Of a DNA stretch of 64,000 nucleotides, positions 22,777 to 34,945 are shown in pieces. How positions within the stretch are numbered: position 1 is the stretch's first letter; each line of letters begins with the position of its first letter. A program made the position numbers and the translations under genes. The stretch is from positions 5,170,001-5,234,000 of the forward strand of contig PUDQ02000001.1 in NCBI GenBank assembly GCA_002964805.2, read 5' to 3'. Source of the stretch: Trametes villosa. Its lineage: Eukaryota; Basidiomycota; Agaricomycetes; Polyporales; Polyporaceae. Under the pieces are notes generated by a model that saw only the letters and a list, made by a program, of their open reading frames with translations, searched no databases and was not told the origin of the DNA.

Positions 22777-24829
22777 ATGGCCCATCCGTCGTCCAGGCCG
22801 CTCACAACGTACTCACGGCGTCGGACGCGTCCAGCGCAGCCCACCCAGGGCGTCCCACAGACGTCGCCGATCCGCCCGCTCAGCCCGGACACCGACGATG
22901 TCAGCTTCGCGCTCATGGCCCACAGGATGAACAAACGCGCGCGTCTTGCCGCCCACTCTAGCATCACCGACGCAAGTGCAGCCCAAAGCTCAGCCGACGA
23001 AGGCAGAGAAGACAGACCATCGAAACGGACGAAAGCTCTTCTGGTAGAACGTTCTCAGCTCACGCTCGGCGACGATCCCATGACGGTCGACTATATGCTA
23101 GACAACTTCACTCAGACTAGTCTCCAGCTGTCCACCCCGTTTCAGCCGGCACCTTCGGATCACTCTATGGCTCTCTCGTCCGCTGCACGTCCTCCAGCTG
23201 CTCCGGACCAACTCTCGCCTCTCCCTGTCGCTAAAAGGATCATCTCGCGTACTAGCTCTCGTAACTTCAAGGAGAATGCTGGTCAGCGCGGTTCTCGTTC
23301 TCTCGCATCTCCCTTCAATAGTCGGCCTGGCTCTCGTGCCGCTTCTCCCAAGAAAAGCTCCTCAAGGCGACGGGGTCACCACGCTAAATCTCGCACGCTT
23401 TCTCAGTCTGGAGCCCTGAAGGAAAAGACCGTAGATCGCAATGTACCTTCATCATTACAGACAAATGCGGGTTTTCTGCCGGACTCATACGCCCCGACTG
23501 CGAGCAAGCCCGGTTCTCCGGGCAAAGTCTCCGCTTCCGCTCACGCGCGCGCAAGCTCGATTCCCTCTTTCAGACCAGCCCTGGACCATATCGCGTCGGA
23601 GACCTGGCTCGTCCCCCCGAAGGCGCTTTCTCGGGGCTCTCCAGTGGCCGACTCGGACACCGAAGTCGACAGACCGCAAAACATCAATCTGGATCTGGAG
23701 GAGGGATCTTTCTACCGCGACGCCCCCATCCAAGCATCCACGCCCCCACGCAGGCTTCGGAGCGCCACGGTCGGTGCTTGGGCCCATGGCCTCATGCCTC
23801 AGATCGATGCCGACCCACCCCTCCCAGTCCGCAGTTTCAGCTACGACAGCGAGGTGGACATGACGGACAGCAGTCGCCCTGGCTCGCCGTCCGACTCTCG
23901 GCCAGCCCGTGCCAACCCGCCACGTCGCCGCCGTCGGACCATCGTTCATCTGCCGAGCGACAGCCTGTTCTCCTCTTCGCTCGATTTCTCTGCCCTCATG
24001 TCCGAGACGGAGCGCTTTCCGCGGCCCCCCGCCTCGGAAGGCTCTGGTTCTCCCCAGCAAAATCTATCTGCAGCAGCAAACTCTAAGCTTCTTGCGCCCG
24101 CTTTTTCTCTGCACAGTTCTCCTGTCAAGGGCTCCTCTATGGTTCGCTCCGATTTCCCCGCATCTTTGGCTCGGCGTGGCTCCTCTAGACCCGACTCGCT
24201 GGTACCTGATGACGCGGACGACAATTTGCATCACTCTTTGCTGTCCTCGGGACCTCGCTCAGCTAGTCTTGACGCCGTGGTAGACGGAGACGAGCTCTTG
24301 GACCTGTTTTCGGTTCTTGGCCTCGACGGTGAGCAATCCCCATTCAGACCCGCACCTCCATACCTCCGAGCTTCGAATTGGCACCGCGGCTACGCGACCC
24401 TTGCTTACTCACCTCTTCCAACTTGCAGAAGACGAGAAGTGGGGTTCTCCGGCCGGAGCAGACGATTCGGGCATCGCGTTCCCCCCGTCGGGCGCACAGC
24501 CCTCCTTCCCGCCGCGCCGCGCGCGACGGAAGCGCGGGGACACCATCCGCGCGTCGGACTTCGCGAAGATGCCCGCCTCGGCCTCCTTCGACGGCAGCTC
24601 TGGCTCGGGCCTAGCTGCTGCGCAGCGCGTCCCCCCGCGGCGCACACGCTCTGGAACGGTCACGCAGGCTCCGAGCTCCTCCGCCGGCGGCAGTGGGAGC
24701 GGAAGCGGGAGGCGGAAGCACGAGGGCTGGCCGACGATCAAGATGCGCACGACGGAGGAGCCGCTGCGCGTGGACGGCGATGATGCGGACGACGAGCTGT
24801 TGCTGAAGGACGGCGACGTGGTTGACTGA
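22777..24829 (+). CDS. Ser/Pro/Arg-rich disordered protein, function unknown
   Basis: Two exons (22777-24328 and 24429-24829, intron 100 nt) give 650 residues. The start is the first in-frame ATG (MAHPSSRPLTTYSRRRTR). The chain is low in hydrophobic residues and rich in Ser-Pro and Arg-Ser sites (SPIRPLSPDTDD, SRTSSRNFKENAG, GSRAASPKKSSSRRRG, RPGSPSDSRPAR). Short ordered patches include DELLDLFSVLGLDG and the conserved-looking end EGWPTIKMRTTEEPLRVD. This is the profile of a heavily phosphorylated nuclear or cell-cycle protein, but I recognise no family. It is divergent from the 932-residue gene. Confidence 0.75.
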
Positions 24830-25380
24830 ACCTACGCGTCACGCCGGGTTGATTTGTCTGTAAGTTTGTTTTGAGTTTCTTGGTGTTTTGTTTTCGCTCC
24901 TCGCCTCCGCCTCCGCATCCGCACCCGCTGTTCGGTCATACGCATAGATACCCGTGACATTCGCTGCCTGTCGTTGTTTTCGCTGTTCGTCGCATGTTTT
25001 CGTGTCGCTTTCATGTTTTGCCTCGCTGTCATCGCATCTGTATCGCTGTGTTTTTTACATCCTGTCAACTCCTGTTTTGTATGGAAAATGTTATGCATGA
25101 ATATTCGTTCCCCATCTCTGCGCCTGAGATGCACGCAAGTTCCGCTCTCTTGAGCGTAAGCTCTCTGGACAGTTGTAACTTGTAAGGGTCAAGCCATAGC
25201 CTAGGGTTAGGAGTAACAGCGATCGTCCCGTGACCGCAGTGTTTGCGGCGAGCGCTCCGGGACGAGCATCCTGTCCCAGAACCATCACCATCCCCGCAGA
25301 GCAGCAGCCCGCACAGGCCGCCTTATCGTCGTGCGCGCCGCCCATCCGCTCGCCCGAGAACAGCGCAGCAACCAGTGCGC
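24830..25380. other. Intergenic region before the sirtuin gene
   Basis: The left part is T-rich (gtttgttttgagtttcttgg) and likely the 3' untranslated region of the preceding gene. The right part is the sirtuin promoter and leader. No gene seen. Confidence 0.5.
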
Positions 25381-28273
25381 ATGAACTCTTCCCCGCTGAC
25401 GCCCCCGCCGCCGCCCTCGCGCGGCTCCCCCGCGAGCACGGCGGATCCGCCGCGGGCGCGAGGAAGCGCCGCGAGCCGCGGTGTGTACGCCGCGCAGCTG
25501 CGCGCGTTCCTGGAGGCGGCGGACGCGGTCGACGCGGACCCGGACGTCATCGAGGACCTCCTGGACGGCTTCCCGGCGGACTCGCCCGGCCCTGGAGGCG
25601 AGGACGGCGACGTCGATGTGGAAGAGGAAGCCGAAGCCGAGGTCCTGCCTCAGGAACGCGAGCGCGAAGGGCGGCAGGTAGGCGCCCCTAGACCGGGCGC
25701 GTCGGCCCGGGACAAGGATGGGGCGCAAGAGGAGAGTGAAGACGAGGATGAGGACGTCGGCGAGGAGTGGGAGACGTATCTCCAGGAAGGTATGTCCGGA
25801 GGGCGGGGCGCGCGCGGGTGCGGACGCGGCGCTTTCGTGTATTGTGGTTGTGGTATGACGGCGCCACCCGACCGCATGTTGACCCGCTGTGTGTTCCAGC
25901 GGAGACCGCATGGACGAAACAAGAAGTGAAGGACATGACGGCGACGCTCAAGGAACAGGGTAATCAGTTCTGTCTCTATCCAACGCTGCTCATCGCTCAC
26001 GCGCCGCAGGGATGGCGGCGTTCATCACCGAGTACGTCGTGCGGCGCCTCATCCCGATCCCCAAGCTACTATACGCCTTCAACGTCTGCCTCGTGAGTCC
26101 CGCCCGCCCGAGCGTCCCAATCGCACCCGTACAACGTCTGACGCACGCCGTCCCGACAGTGTCCCGAGCTCCGCGCCAAACAGCCACGGACGCTCATGTA
26201 CCTGCTTCGCGTGGTACTCTCCCGCGAGTACGTCCCTTCGTTCGCCTTCTCTCTCCCAATCGATACAATGTGTTCCTTCACCCACACGCGCCCCCACTCG
26301 CCGTGTCTTCCCCGGGTCCCCCATACACACACGCCCACGCGCGCACGCACTCGCACACATTGACCCCGTCTGTTCGTTCGCAGGCTGGAGTCGCGCGAGC
26401 GGCTGCTGACGTACAACACGATCGACGACGTCGTCCGGCTGATCCACGCCTCGCGCCGCATCCTGATCCTCACCGGCGCCGGAATCAGTGCGTGTGTCCC
26501 TCCGTCGCCTCCTTGACCCGCACAAGGCTTCGTGGCGCTGACCAGGCGCGCGCAGGCGTCTCCTGCGGGATCCCCGACTTCCGCTCCCGGAACGGCCTGT
26601 ACGCGTCGCTGCAAGAGAACGGCGAGTACGACCTCGACGATCCCCAGCAGATGTGCGTAACGCCCGAACGAGCGCAGAGAATGTTCGCTGATCTGTCAAC
26701 GCCAGGTTCGACATACAGTACTTCCGGGAGAACCCCGCTGGTGAGCGTTGTGCCAGGCGCCGTTCTATTCGCAGCTGATTGCGCAATCTGCCCAGTGTTC
26801 TAGTCAGTGCCCGAGAAGCCCCCCGCGGTTTGTGTGCTGACGCTGCGTAAACGTACAGTTCATTTGCGAGGTGGGTTCTGGCGCTCGCGATTCCCAGCGT
26901 GCACTCATCGCTCCCACAGCAAGATATACCCGTCAAATTTCATACCCTCCCCGTGCCACCGCTTCATCAAGCTCATAGAGGACAAGGGCAAGGTAAGTCC
27001 CAACTCCACTCTTTACATAGCCCGCGCTGTAATAGCGACCGTGTGTAGCTCCTACGAGTAAGTACAATTCAATACACCCCTTTGCCCCCTTCAAAGTAAC
27101 ACGCCCGAATCCGACCCGCGCCGCGCAGAACTACACGCAAAACATCGACACGCTCGAGACGCTCGCCGGCGTGCAGCGCGTCGTGCAATGCCACGGTTCA
27201 TTCGCGACCGCGTCCTGCATCCACTGCCGGGCGCGTGTGCCCGGGACCGCGATCGCGGACGACATCATGAGCCAGCGCGTGCCGCTGTGCGCGCTCTGCA
27301 ACGCCGCCGCGCCGCCCGCGGTGCCCGCCAAGGGGGGCAAGAAGAAGGGCCGGAAGCGCAAGGAGGGCTGGGACAGCGACGCGTCCGACGAGCCCGAGCC
27401 GCCCGCGTACCCGCCCGGGATCATGAAGGCAAGCCGCTCTCGCGTGGGCCGAGTGTAGCTGGAGATGGAGCTGACGCCGCGCCTCTTGTATGTTCACAGC
27501 CGGACATCACGTTCTTCGGGGAGAAGCTGGACGACGTGTTCGAGCGCTCGCTGCTCGAGGACAGGCACCAGGTGGACCTGCTCATCATCATCGGCACGTC
27601 GCTCAAGGTGTCGCCCGTGTCTGAGACGATCTGTGAGCACCCGCCGCACCCGCCTGCCGCGCACGCGCTCCGCCACTCACATGCACCCCGCCGTCCGCAG
27701 CGCACCTGCCACACTCCGTGCCGCAGGTACCGCACCCGCGCGCGCCATGTATAACGATGGGCCGGTGACTGACGCAGAGGCGCAGATCCTGATCAACAAG
27801 ACACCTATCAAGCACATCAACCCCGACGTCAGTCCTGTATCGACCCGATGACATCGGGTAAACACTGACCTCTGCTCCGGGACGTGGTCAGGTCGTGCTG
27901 CTCGGCAATGCAGACGATATCGTTCTGCACCTCTGCGGCAAGCTCGGCTGGGACCTCCCCGAAGTGACCTTGCCGCAACGCAACCTCGATGCGCCGAAGC
28001 CGAACCTAAAGAAACGGCTCTCGGCCGAGTTCGAGCGCGAGCCCCGCCGTGTCGGAAACAGGTACGTCCGCGTGGTTGGAGGGGGTGGCGCGTTCGGCTG
28101 ACATTGGGCCTTATAGCCACGTATGGCTGTTCGAGGGTGCGGAGGGCGGGAGGTGGATCGAGGAAGTCGAGCGGAGGTCGCTGCAGCAGGGCACCGAGGG
28201 TGTGGCGGCGACATCCGCATCTACGTCCGCAACAGTTGATGAACGGCAGAATAAAAAACCGCGGACCGAATAG
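25381..28273 (+). CDS. SIR2-family NAD-dependent protein deacetylase (class I sirtuin)
   Basis: Removes acetyl groups from lysines using NAD+, probably histone tails in the nucleus. Seventeen exons are read: 25381-25789, 25900-25959, 26010-26092, 26160-26227, 26384-26487, 26556-26652, 26706-26740, 26796-26802, 26859-26870, 26920-26992, 27049-27057, 27129-27428, 27500-27632, 27701-27726, 27786-27827, 27892-28061, 28117-28273. They give 594 residues. The acidic N-terminal region leads to the NAD fold: LTGAGISVSCGIPDFRS (about 236-252), NYTQNIDTLE (320-329), catalytic His in CHGSF (H341), zinc cysteines C349/C352/C373/C376, IIIGTSLKV and LLGNADD. A Lys/Arg-rich insert after the last zinc cysteine (GGKKKGRKRK) looks like a nuclear localisation signal. 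Exons of 7, 12 and 9 nt are needed for the motif chain. Intron 27429-27499 is GC...AG. The Sir2/Hst1 branch is likely, exact orthology less so. Confidence 0.95.
26796..26802 (+). other. 7-nt micro-exon of the sirtuin gene
   Basis: TGTTCTA lies between introns 26741-26795 (55 nt) and 26803-26858 (56 nt), both GT...AG. It completes Val, Phe and Tyr codons in ENPAVFYSFASKIYPSN, a conserved sirtuin segment. Confidence 0.85.
26859..26870 (+). other. 12-nt micro-exon of the sirtuin gene
   Basis: TTCATTTGCGAG lies between introns 26803-26858 and 26871-26919 (49 nt), both GT...AG. It supplies the end of Tyr, then Ser-Phe-Ala and the start of Ser in VFYSFASKIYPSN. Confidence 0.85.
27049..27057 (+). 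other. 9-nt micro-exon of the sirtuin gene
   Basis: CTCCTACGA (Leu-Leu-Arg) lies between introns 26993-27048 (56 nt) and 27058-27128 (71 nt). It yields GKLLRNYTQNIDTLE, the invariant sirtuin motif. Without it the protein would lack LLR but keep frame. Confidence 0.87.
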
Positions 28274-28334
28274 TCCCACTTCCAGGGGGCAGAAAGGGAG
28301 GCCGGAGGGTTCGTCAGCCTTCTGCACGCTCGTC

Positions 28335-29994
28335 TTAGCGTCGGAGACGGAGCCGGAAGGCGTTCTTCGACTGGGGCGAGTTCGGGTCGAGGTAGTCCTC
28401 GTAGAAGCCGACGATGAACTCCTCCGCCTTAAACCCGAACCGGTTGTAGAGGAGCTGTGGACAATCCACGGAACATCAGTCTCGGGGCGCAGACAACACA
28501 GCGGCGGGCGAAGGGGAGGGCCGGGGCGTGGACAAGTACTTACCATCGCGGGGTTATTGATAGAGACGTGCAGGGTGATGTCTTTGTTTGGATTGCGCGA
28601 GATGAGGTGGTAGAGCATAGATCTATAGAGTACCCCAGATAATGAGCCGCACAATATTTGCTTTGTATCAGCATACGGAAGAGGGGGAGGTACGGGAAGT
28701 ACTAACGTGGCAATCTGGGAGTTGTCCCACCCAGCGCGGACGGCAAGATAAGTGATGTAGGTCTCTTGCGGGGAGCTGAGGAACGCGGCACCGACGACGA
28801 GTTTCTTGTATGTCGCTACAATCGTACACTTCTCTGGCGAGTAGTCAAGAGCGTCGCTCACTACATATATGCTATGAGTACCGATGCATTCACGGATGCG
28901 AGCGGATGGCTTACCGTCGACGCCCTCCCAAAACACGCGGGCGAGCAGGTCGTGAATTTGAGGCAAATGATGCGCTTGCAAAGTGCAATACACAATCGTT
29001 GCCTCGCGTTCGTCCGGCTGCTCCCGCTCGGGGCTGAATTGTTTGTCAGCATACCATATGGCAGAAAAGTTAGCCGAGTGTCAGTGGAGGACTTACTGCG
29101 CAAGCGCGTAGTGCTCTCGAATGTCGCTCATGAGCTCCATCCACGGAGCACGGGTCTCCCAGTCGACCGCAATCGCATCGTTTTCCCGGCCGCCGCCGGA
29201 TCCGTGCAGTCGTGACAAGAAGGAGCTGTCATATGGCGTCGTTTGGACCGCATACAACGCGTCAAGCACCTGCGGGTTGACGCTAGAAGCCGAGCGCGGA
29301 ATATCCATGGGGGTAAGGTTCTGATGCCGCGCATAGGATGGAACACGTTCCAAAACGAGCTTCCGGAGGGCGCTCTGAGATTCTATGAGTTAGGGTGCTC
29401 TTTCGATGAGGTCCGCATTCATGGGACTGACTGGTTGCAATCTGCTCTTTGCCGCGAGCAAGAGCATCATTACAGACGCCCGTGTGTCTGAGGTTACACA
29501 CTCGCGGATGCGGCGAGCCTCCTCCCGGGAGAGAGGTAAGAGAGAGGTTCCCTACATCAGATTGAGTCAAACTGGCTGCAAGTGGGACGTGTGAGAGCGT
29601 ACCGTCTCGTCCAGCCGCGCCTTCGCTCGGAGGAAGGCTTTCTCAGCCTCCTCGTATTGCGGGAGGAGAGGTTCTATAATCGCTTCGAAAGAATCTCGGA
29701 CATCCTCGTTGCCGTTCCATTCGTTTGCGGTCTGGGTATGCAGCGCCTCCAGGAGGGGCGTAAACGTAACCGGATGTGAGCGGGGTTCGGATGACTCGAG
29801 CTTGGCTCCCGCCTTCGTAGATTGGGCACGTCCGTGGTGAGTAATTTTTCGTCGCTTCGTCTTCCGTTCCTACGGGCGCAGACTGTTCGAAACTGCAGCT
29901 CCATCGAAGGGAAAGCACGGCTCACCGACCTACGGGCTCCCCCGTTGTAGTCGGAGTCATTTTCAGACCCATTCCAGTCAGAGTCAGAGTCCAT
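28335..29994 (-). CDS. KAT14/ATAC2 (CSRP2BP)-like GNAT acetyltransferase
   Basis: Eight exons (29994-29926, 29869-29603, 29551-29432, 29374-29097, 29033-28915, 28860-28707, 28622-28544, 28454-28335) give 401 residues. The C-terminal GNAT domain (about residues 255-395) closely follows the animal KAT14 pattern: YCTLQAHHLPQIHDLL, RVFWEGVDVSDAL, VATYKKLVVGAAFL, AVRAGWDNSQIATSML, DITLHVSINNPAMLLYNRFG, ending AFRLRLRR. In animals this protein is a subunit of the ATAC histone acetyltransferase complex. The N-terminal half is charged and helical. Start is placed at MDSDSDWNGSENDSD; an in-frame ATG at 30114 would add 40 residues. It converges on the sirtuin gene, with stop codons 61 bases apart. Family is firm; membership of an ATAC-like complex in this fungus is inference. 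Confidence 0.9.
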
Positions 29995-32092
29995 CTCCGT
30001 CACCAGCCATACACGAACGCGCGAGTCAAGCGTGAGGAAGCCCGAGGTGGATTGGAAGCCGAGATATGGTGTCTGGTCAAGCCGCAGGACGGGAACGCAC
30101 AGGCGCCTGCGCATTCCCCAGGTCTTTAAGCGCCCGTGTCTTTTCACGGTCACATGATCCTCATCCCTTGTCTACTGTAACGCGCGCGTCGATGCACGCG
30201 CGATCCGTCCAAGTTCACGCGACGAGTCTTCGACGGCTTCGGCGCCGCCTATAACTGGGACGGCTCCTACTAGTATTGACCCTACATCGCATACCAGAGG
30301 CCTTTCCATCCTTATGGCTCATTATCAAACTCGTAGTTCAGACACAATTCCCGTGTCGTATTGACGCAATCCCTAGCAATGACCTGCGTGCCTAGCCCAT
30401 TCCAGCCAGACCTGAGCACAACGGAACAAACGGTCACAGCGAACAGCACCTCTAATGCGCTCATCAGCGCAATGACCACACTTCTTAGCAAGCGGCTCGA
30501 GGCCGGCGAGTATGACTCCCACACGACCGCCGTTGGAGCGCCGCCCGTCCAAGGCCCCGAAGAGAACGGCAACACTCATCAAGGAGACGCAGATAGCGTG
30601 AAGGACACGTTCGGAGAGTCGGAGTGACTCGGAGGCGTCACGGGGGCATGAAGTCTGTTCTCGATACCACATTGTGATGGATGTGCGCCCTAGGTCTTCT
30701 GGTGTGCTCGAGCTGCAATCACCACTGACAGATGGGGTCCGACCGCAGTCGCGGCACTCTAGTGATTGAGTTCGATACGTACGAGCGACGTGCGCAGTCA
30801 CTGCGGCGAACGCCTCCAACCACTCGCTTGTAATAGACTTCTAGCGGAAGAACGTCCAGGTAGCGTTGTTTCTCCCTTATAGGCACCGAGTCAGCGTTAT
30901 TGACCACCTGCTGACCATTCGTTGACGCTGATAGTACAGAATGGTACGGCTTATGAGCCAATGGGGGCCTAGAGCACACACGAGCCAGAGTCATGAGGGG
31001 TTCGGGTAAGTGTAGCTGCGCTCGCGAACTGTACTACACCCACAGTGGCAAGATTCATCTCTCCTCACAATTTCCAGCAGGTCTCTTAGAAAAGGCACTT
31101 GGCACTAGATGTCGGGATGGTCGTCCCAATTCAGTCCCGCATCTCACCGAAACACCGCAACATCCGAGGGCCAGGATATCCGAATAAACGATGCGTGAAA
31201 CGAGGACCACCGGATGCACCATGCTGTCCTTCGTTGGTCCCGCATCCTGCACCGCACGTTTACGGTATCCCTTCGCAAATAAGCAGGAGTACCCGAGACC
31301 TGGGTGTCCCCCTGTCTGTGCGTAGGTACAGTGGCAATGCGACGGAGCCGGGATGTCGAGACGACCGCAGCGACTCAGAGGGAGACACCTTGGGGACACC
31401 CGCACGTTTCGGCACATGTCTGCAGTCAGTTCGCCACAGTACGCTTGGCTGCCCACCAAGAAAGTAAACAAACCCGAGTGATTTGCAGTTACCCTCAGTC
31501 CTTGACCGACGGTCAACCGATACCAGGCGGTGCGCGAACCGACAACGATGGTTCGGCGTACATACCGCCCGAAATCAGGTTGACCAGCAGGCCTGGCGGT
31601 GGCACGGGACAAACGCCCGATACAAGGTTCACATCGCGCGCGCCCTAGCGTGGCGTACGTGAACACGGTCCCTCGCCGGCGTGCCAGGCGCTCCCATTCC
31701 CACTTCCGGGGACACGTTTACGTGGATGTCTGCACTGTGGGAACCTTCCCCACAGCATCTCCCTCACGGGAATCGGTGTGGGTGTCGTTCCCCCAGCTCA
31801 GCCCGATTTGAAGGGGGCCCGTGCCCCCGCCGCGCTCGTCCAGCAAGGAGGCACGCGAATGACCGAGGCGCGTCGCTGTATGGGCCTTCACGACGCGGAC
31901 TTCGAGGTGGGGACCCCCTCACGCTGATAGGACGGGCACGGCGGGAAGCACAGGGCGGGAACCGGCGCTGGAAAAGGGGCGCACTTTCGCAGAGCCCGCG
32001 CCACCGCGCGCGCGCGCGAGGCTCGGGATGTGCAGCGCAGGCGACACGCGCCACGCGGCACGAGGCCTCCAACCTTGTTTCCAGGCCAGCTG
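29995..32092. other. Gene-poor stretch before the aldehyde dehydrogenase gene
   Basis: About 2.1 kb with no recognisable gene apart from one small open frame at 30379-30627. Other frames have no domain content. It should contain the KAT14-like and ALDH promoters at its ends. Confidence 0.45.
30379..30627 (+). CDS. Small hypothetical open frame
   Basis: ATG to TGA, 82 codons. Begins MTCVPSPFQPDLSTTEQ, has a helical middle (NALISAMTTLLSKRLEAG) and an acidic, polar end (GPEENGNTHQGDADSVKD). Composition is protein-like. A cattccag acceptor-like site lies at 30401-30408, so it could also be the last exon of an unseen gene. No homology is recognised and no neighbouring exon could be supported. Confidence 0.25.
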   Translation: MTCVPSPFQPDLSTTEQTVTANSTSNALISAMTTLLSKRLEAGEYDSHTTAVGAPPVQGPEENGNTHQGDADSVKDTFGESE

Positions 32093-32098
32093 TATAAG
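32093..32098 (+). promoter_or_regulatory. TATA box of the aldehyde dehydrogenase gene
   Basis: TATAAG sits about 50 bases before the ATG at 32147. Inferred from sequence and spacing. Confidence 0.6.
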
Positions 32099-32146
32099 TA
32101 GACTGGCTCGCTGGGGAGGGGCTGCTCACAATCGTACACCAGCACC

Positions 32147-33989
<1,843 letters not shown>

Positions 33990-34383
33990 AGACGGTCTCG
34001 AGACACTGTACAGTGTAATCAATTAGACATGGCGTATACTATCATATTGTTGCTTTCTTGCGGTTCACGATGAGAAGAGCTGAGGCAATCGCGAGTGTTG
34101 TATACCCCCTCGCAATGTGCCTTTGGTCGTGATGCGGATTCGTATAGCAGTATTCGTGCAATGTTACAGCCATTAGCCCAAGGTAGTGAGAGGGGGTGGG
34201 GCTCGACAATGGTTCCAGAGTGCGAGTGATTAGTCCGAATTATGTATCTGAGAATCAAGTTAGCAGGTTTGACTGGCTACAGCTTCCGTGGCCTCCAAGC
34301 ACATCCACTGGGAGTCACCTAGCTTACCATACAACACCGTAGGATCTCCATTCTCCCCTAGAAAGCAGCACGGTGCTGGGTCG
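33990..34383. other. Convergent intergenic region
   Basis: About 390 bases between the ALDH stop and the PET117 stop; two 3' untranslated regions are expected. No gene seen. Confidence 0.5.
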
Positions 34384-34687
34384 TTATGGGGGTGCCTCAG
34401 GCTCATGTGCAGATTTTGAGACGGTCTGTACGCGCTCGTACAGCTCGCGTTTCTGCATAGACCGCTGGTAGTCTTCTTCGCGCTGTCGCATCTTTTCTCG
34501 TCGACGTTCATCGTCTCTCAGTACGCCTTGGAACATCGTCTGCAGACCAATCTCAGCACATGCTTGCGCCCAGCGCGTAGGCGGTACGTACATTGCGCTC
34601 CCGCTCCTGCATGAAGTGCACTCCCCAGATGATGAGCCCCGAGGCGCAGAGCGAGGCTCCCAGCGTGATCTTGGCCGCCCGCGACAT
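34384..34687 (-). CDS. PET117-like cytochrome c oxidase assembly protein
   Basis: Small mitochondrial inner-membrane protein that helps assemble complex IV, working with Pet100 and the heme A synthase step. Two exons (34687-34592, 34539-34384; intron 52 nt) give 83 residues. The N-terminal membrane segment is AAKITLGASLCASGLIIWGV, followed by HFMQERERN and the signature QGVLRDDERRREKMRQR. The acceptor at 34540 was chosen because it keeps that motif in frame. Length matches the family. It is divergent from the Cue2-like gene, with 258 bases between start codons. Confidence 0.88.
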
Positions 34688-34945
34688 GCGTATATGCAGA
34701 TATGTTCAGCCGTCGACACCAAGGTACAGTCGATGTGATGCGCGGGGCAATTACGGCCGGCGTGTGCGGAAGCAGGTGGTGGTGGAGGAGAGATCCAAGA
34801 GGCGCCCATCCGAGCGGTGAGCTCATGGTCATTGTCAGCCGCGGCGGGCAGCGCAGAGCCACTGCGCCCGGTCCTTGCCCACAACCACCGTCCACCGCGC
34901 TCGTCTGCCCAAACAAACACATTCTAAACATAGAGCATCGCACAC
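34688..34945. promoter_or_regulatory. Short divergent promoter region
   Basis: 258 bases between the PET117-like (-) and Cue2-like (+) start codons; both promoters must sit here. Confidence 0.45.

Noticed and set aside
31055..31666. 203-codon minus frame in the region before ALDH
   Set aside because: No recognisable domain, mixed composition, no splice context; probably chance.
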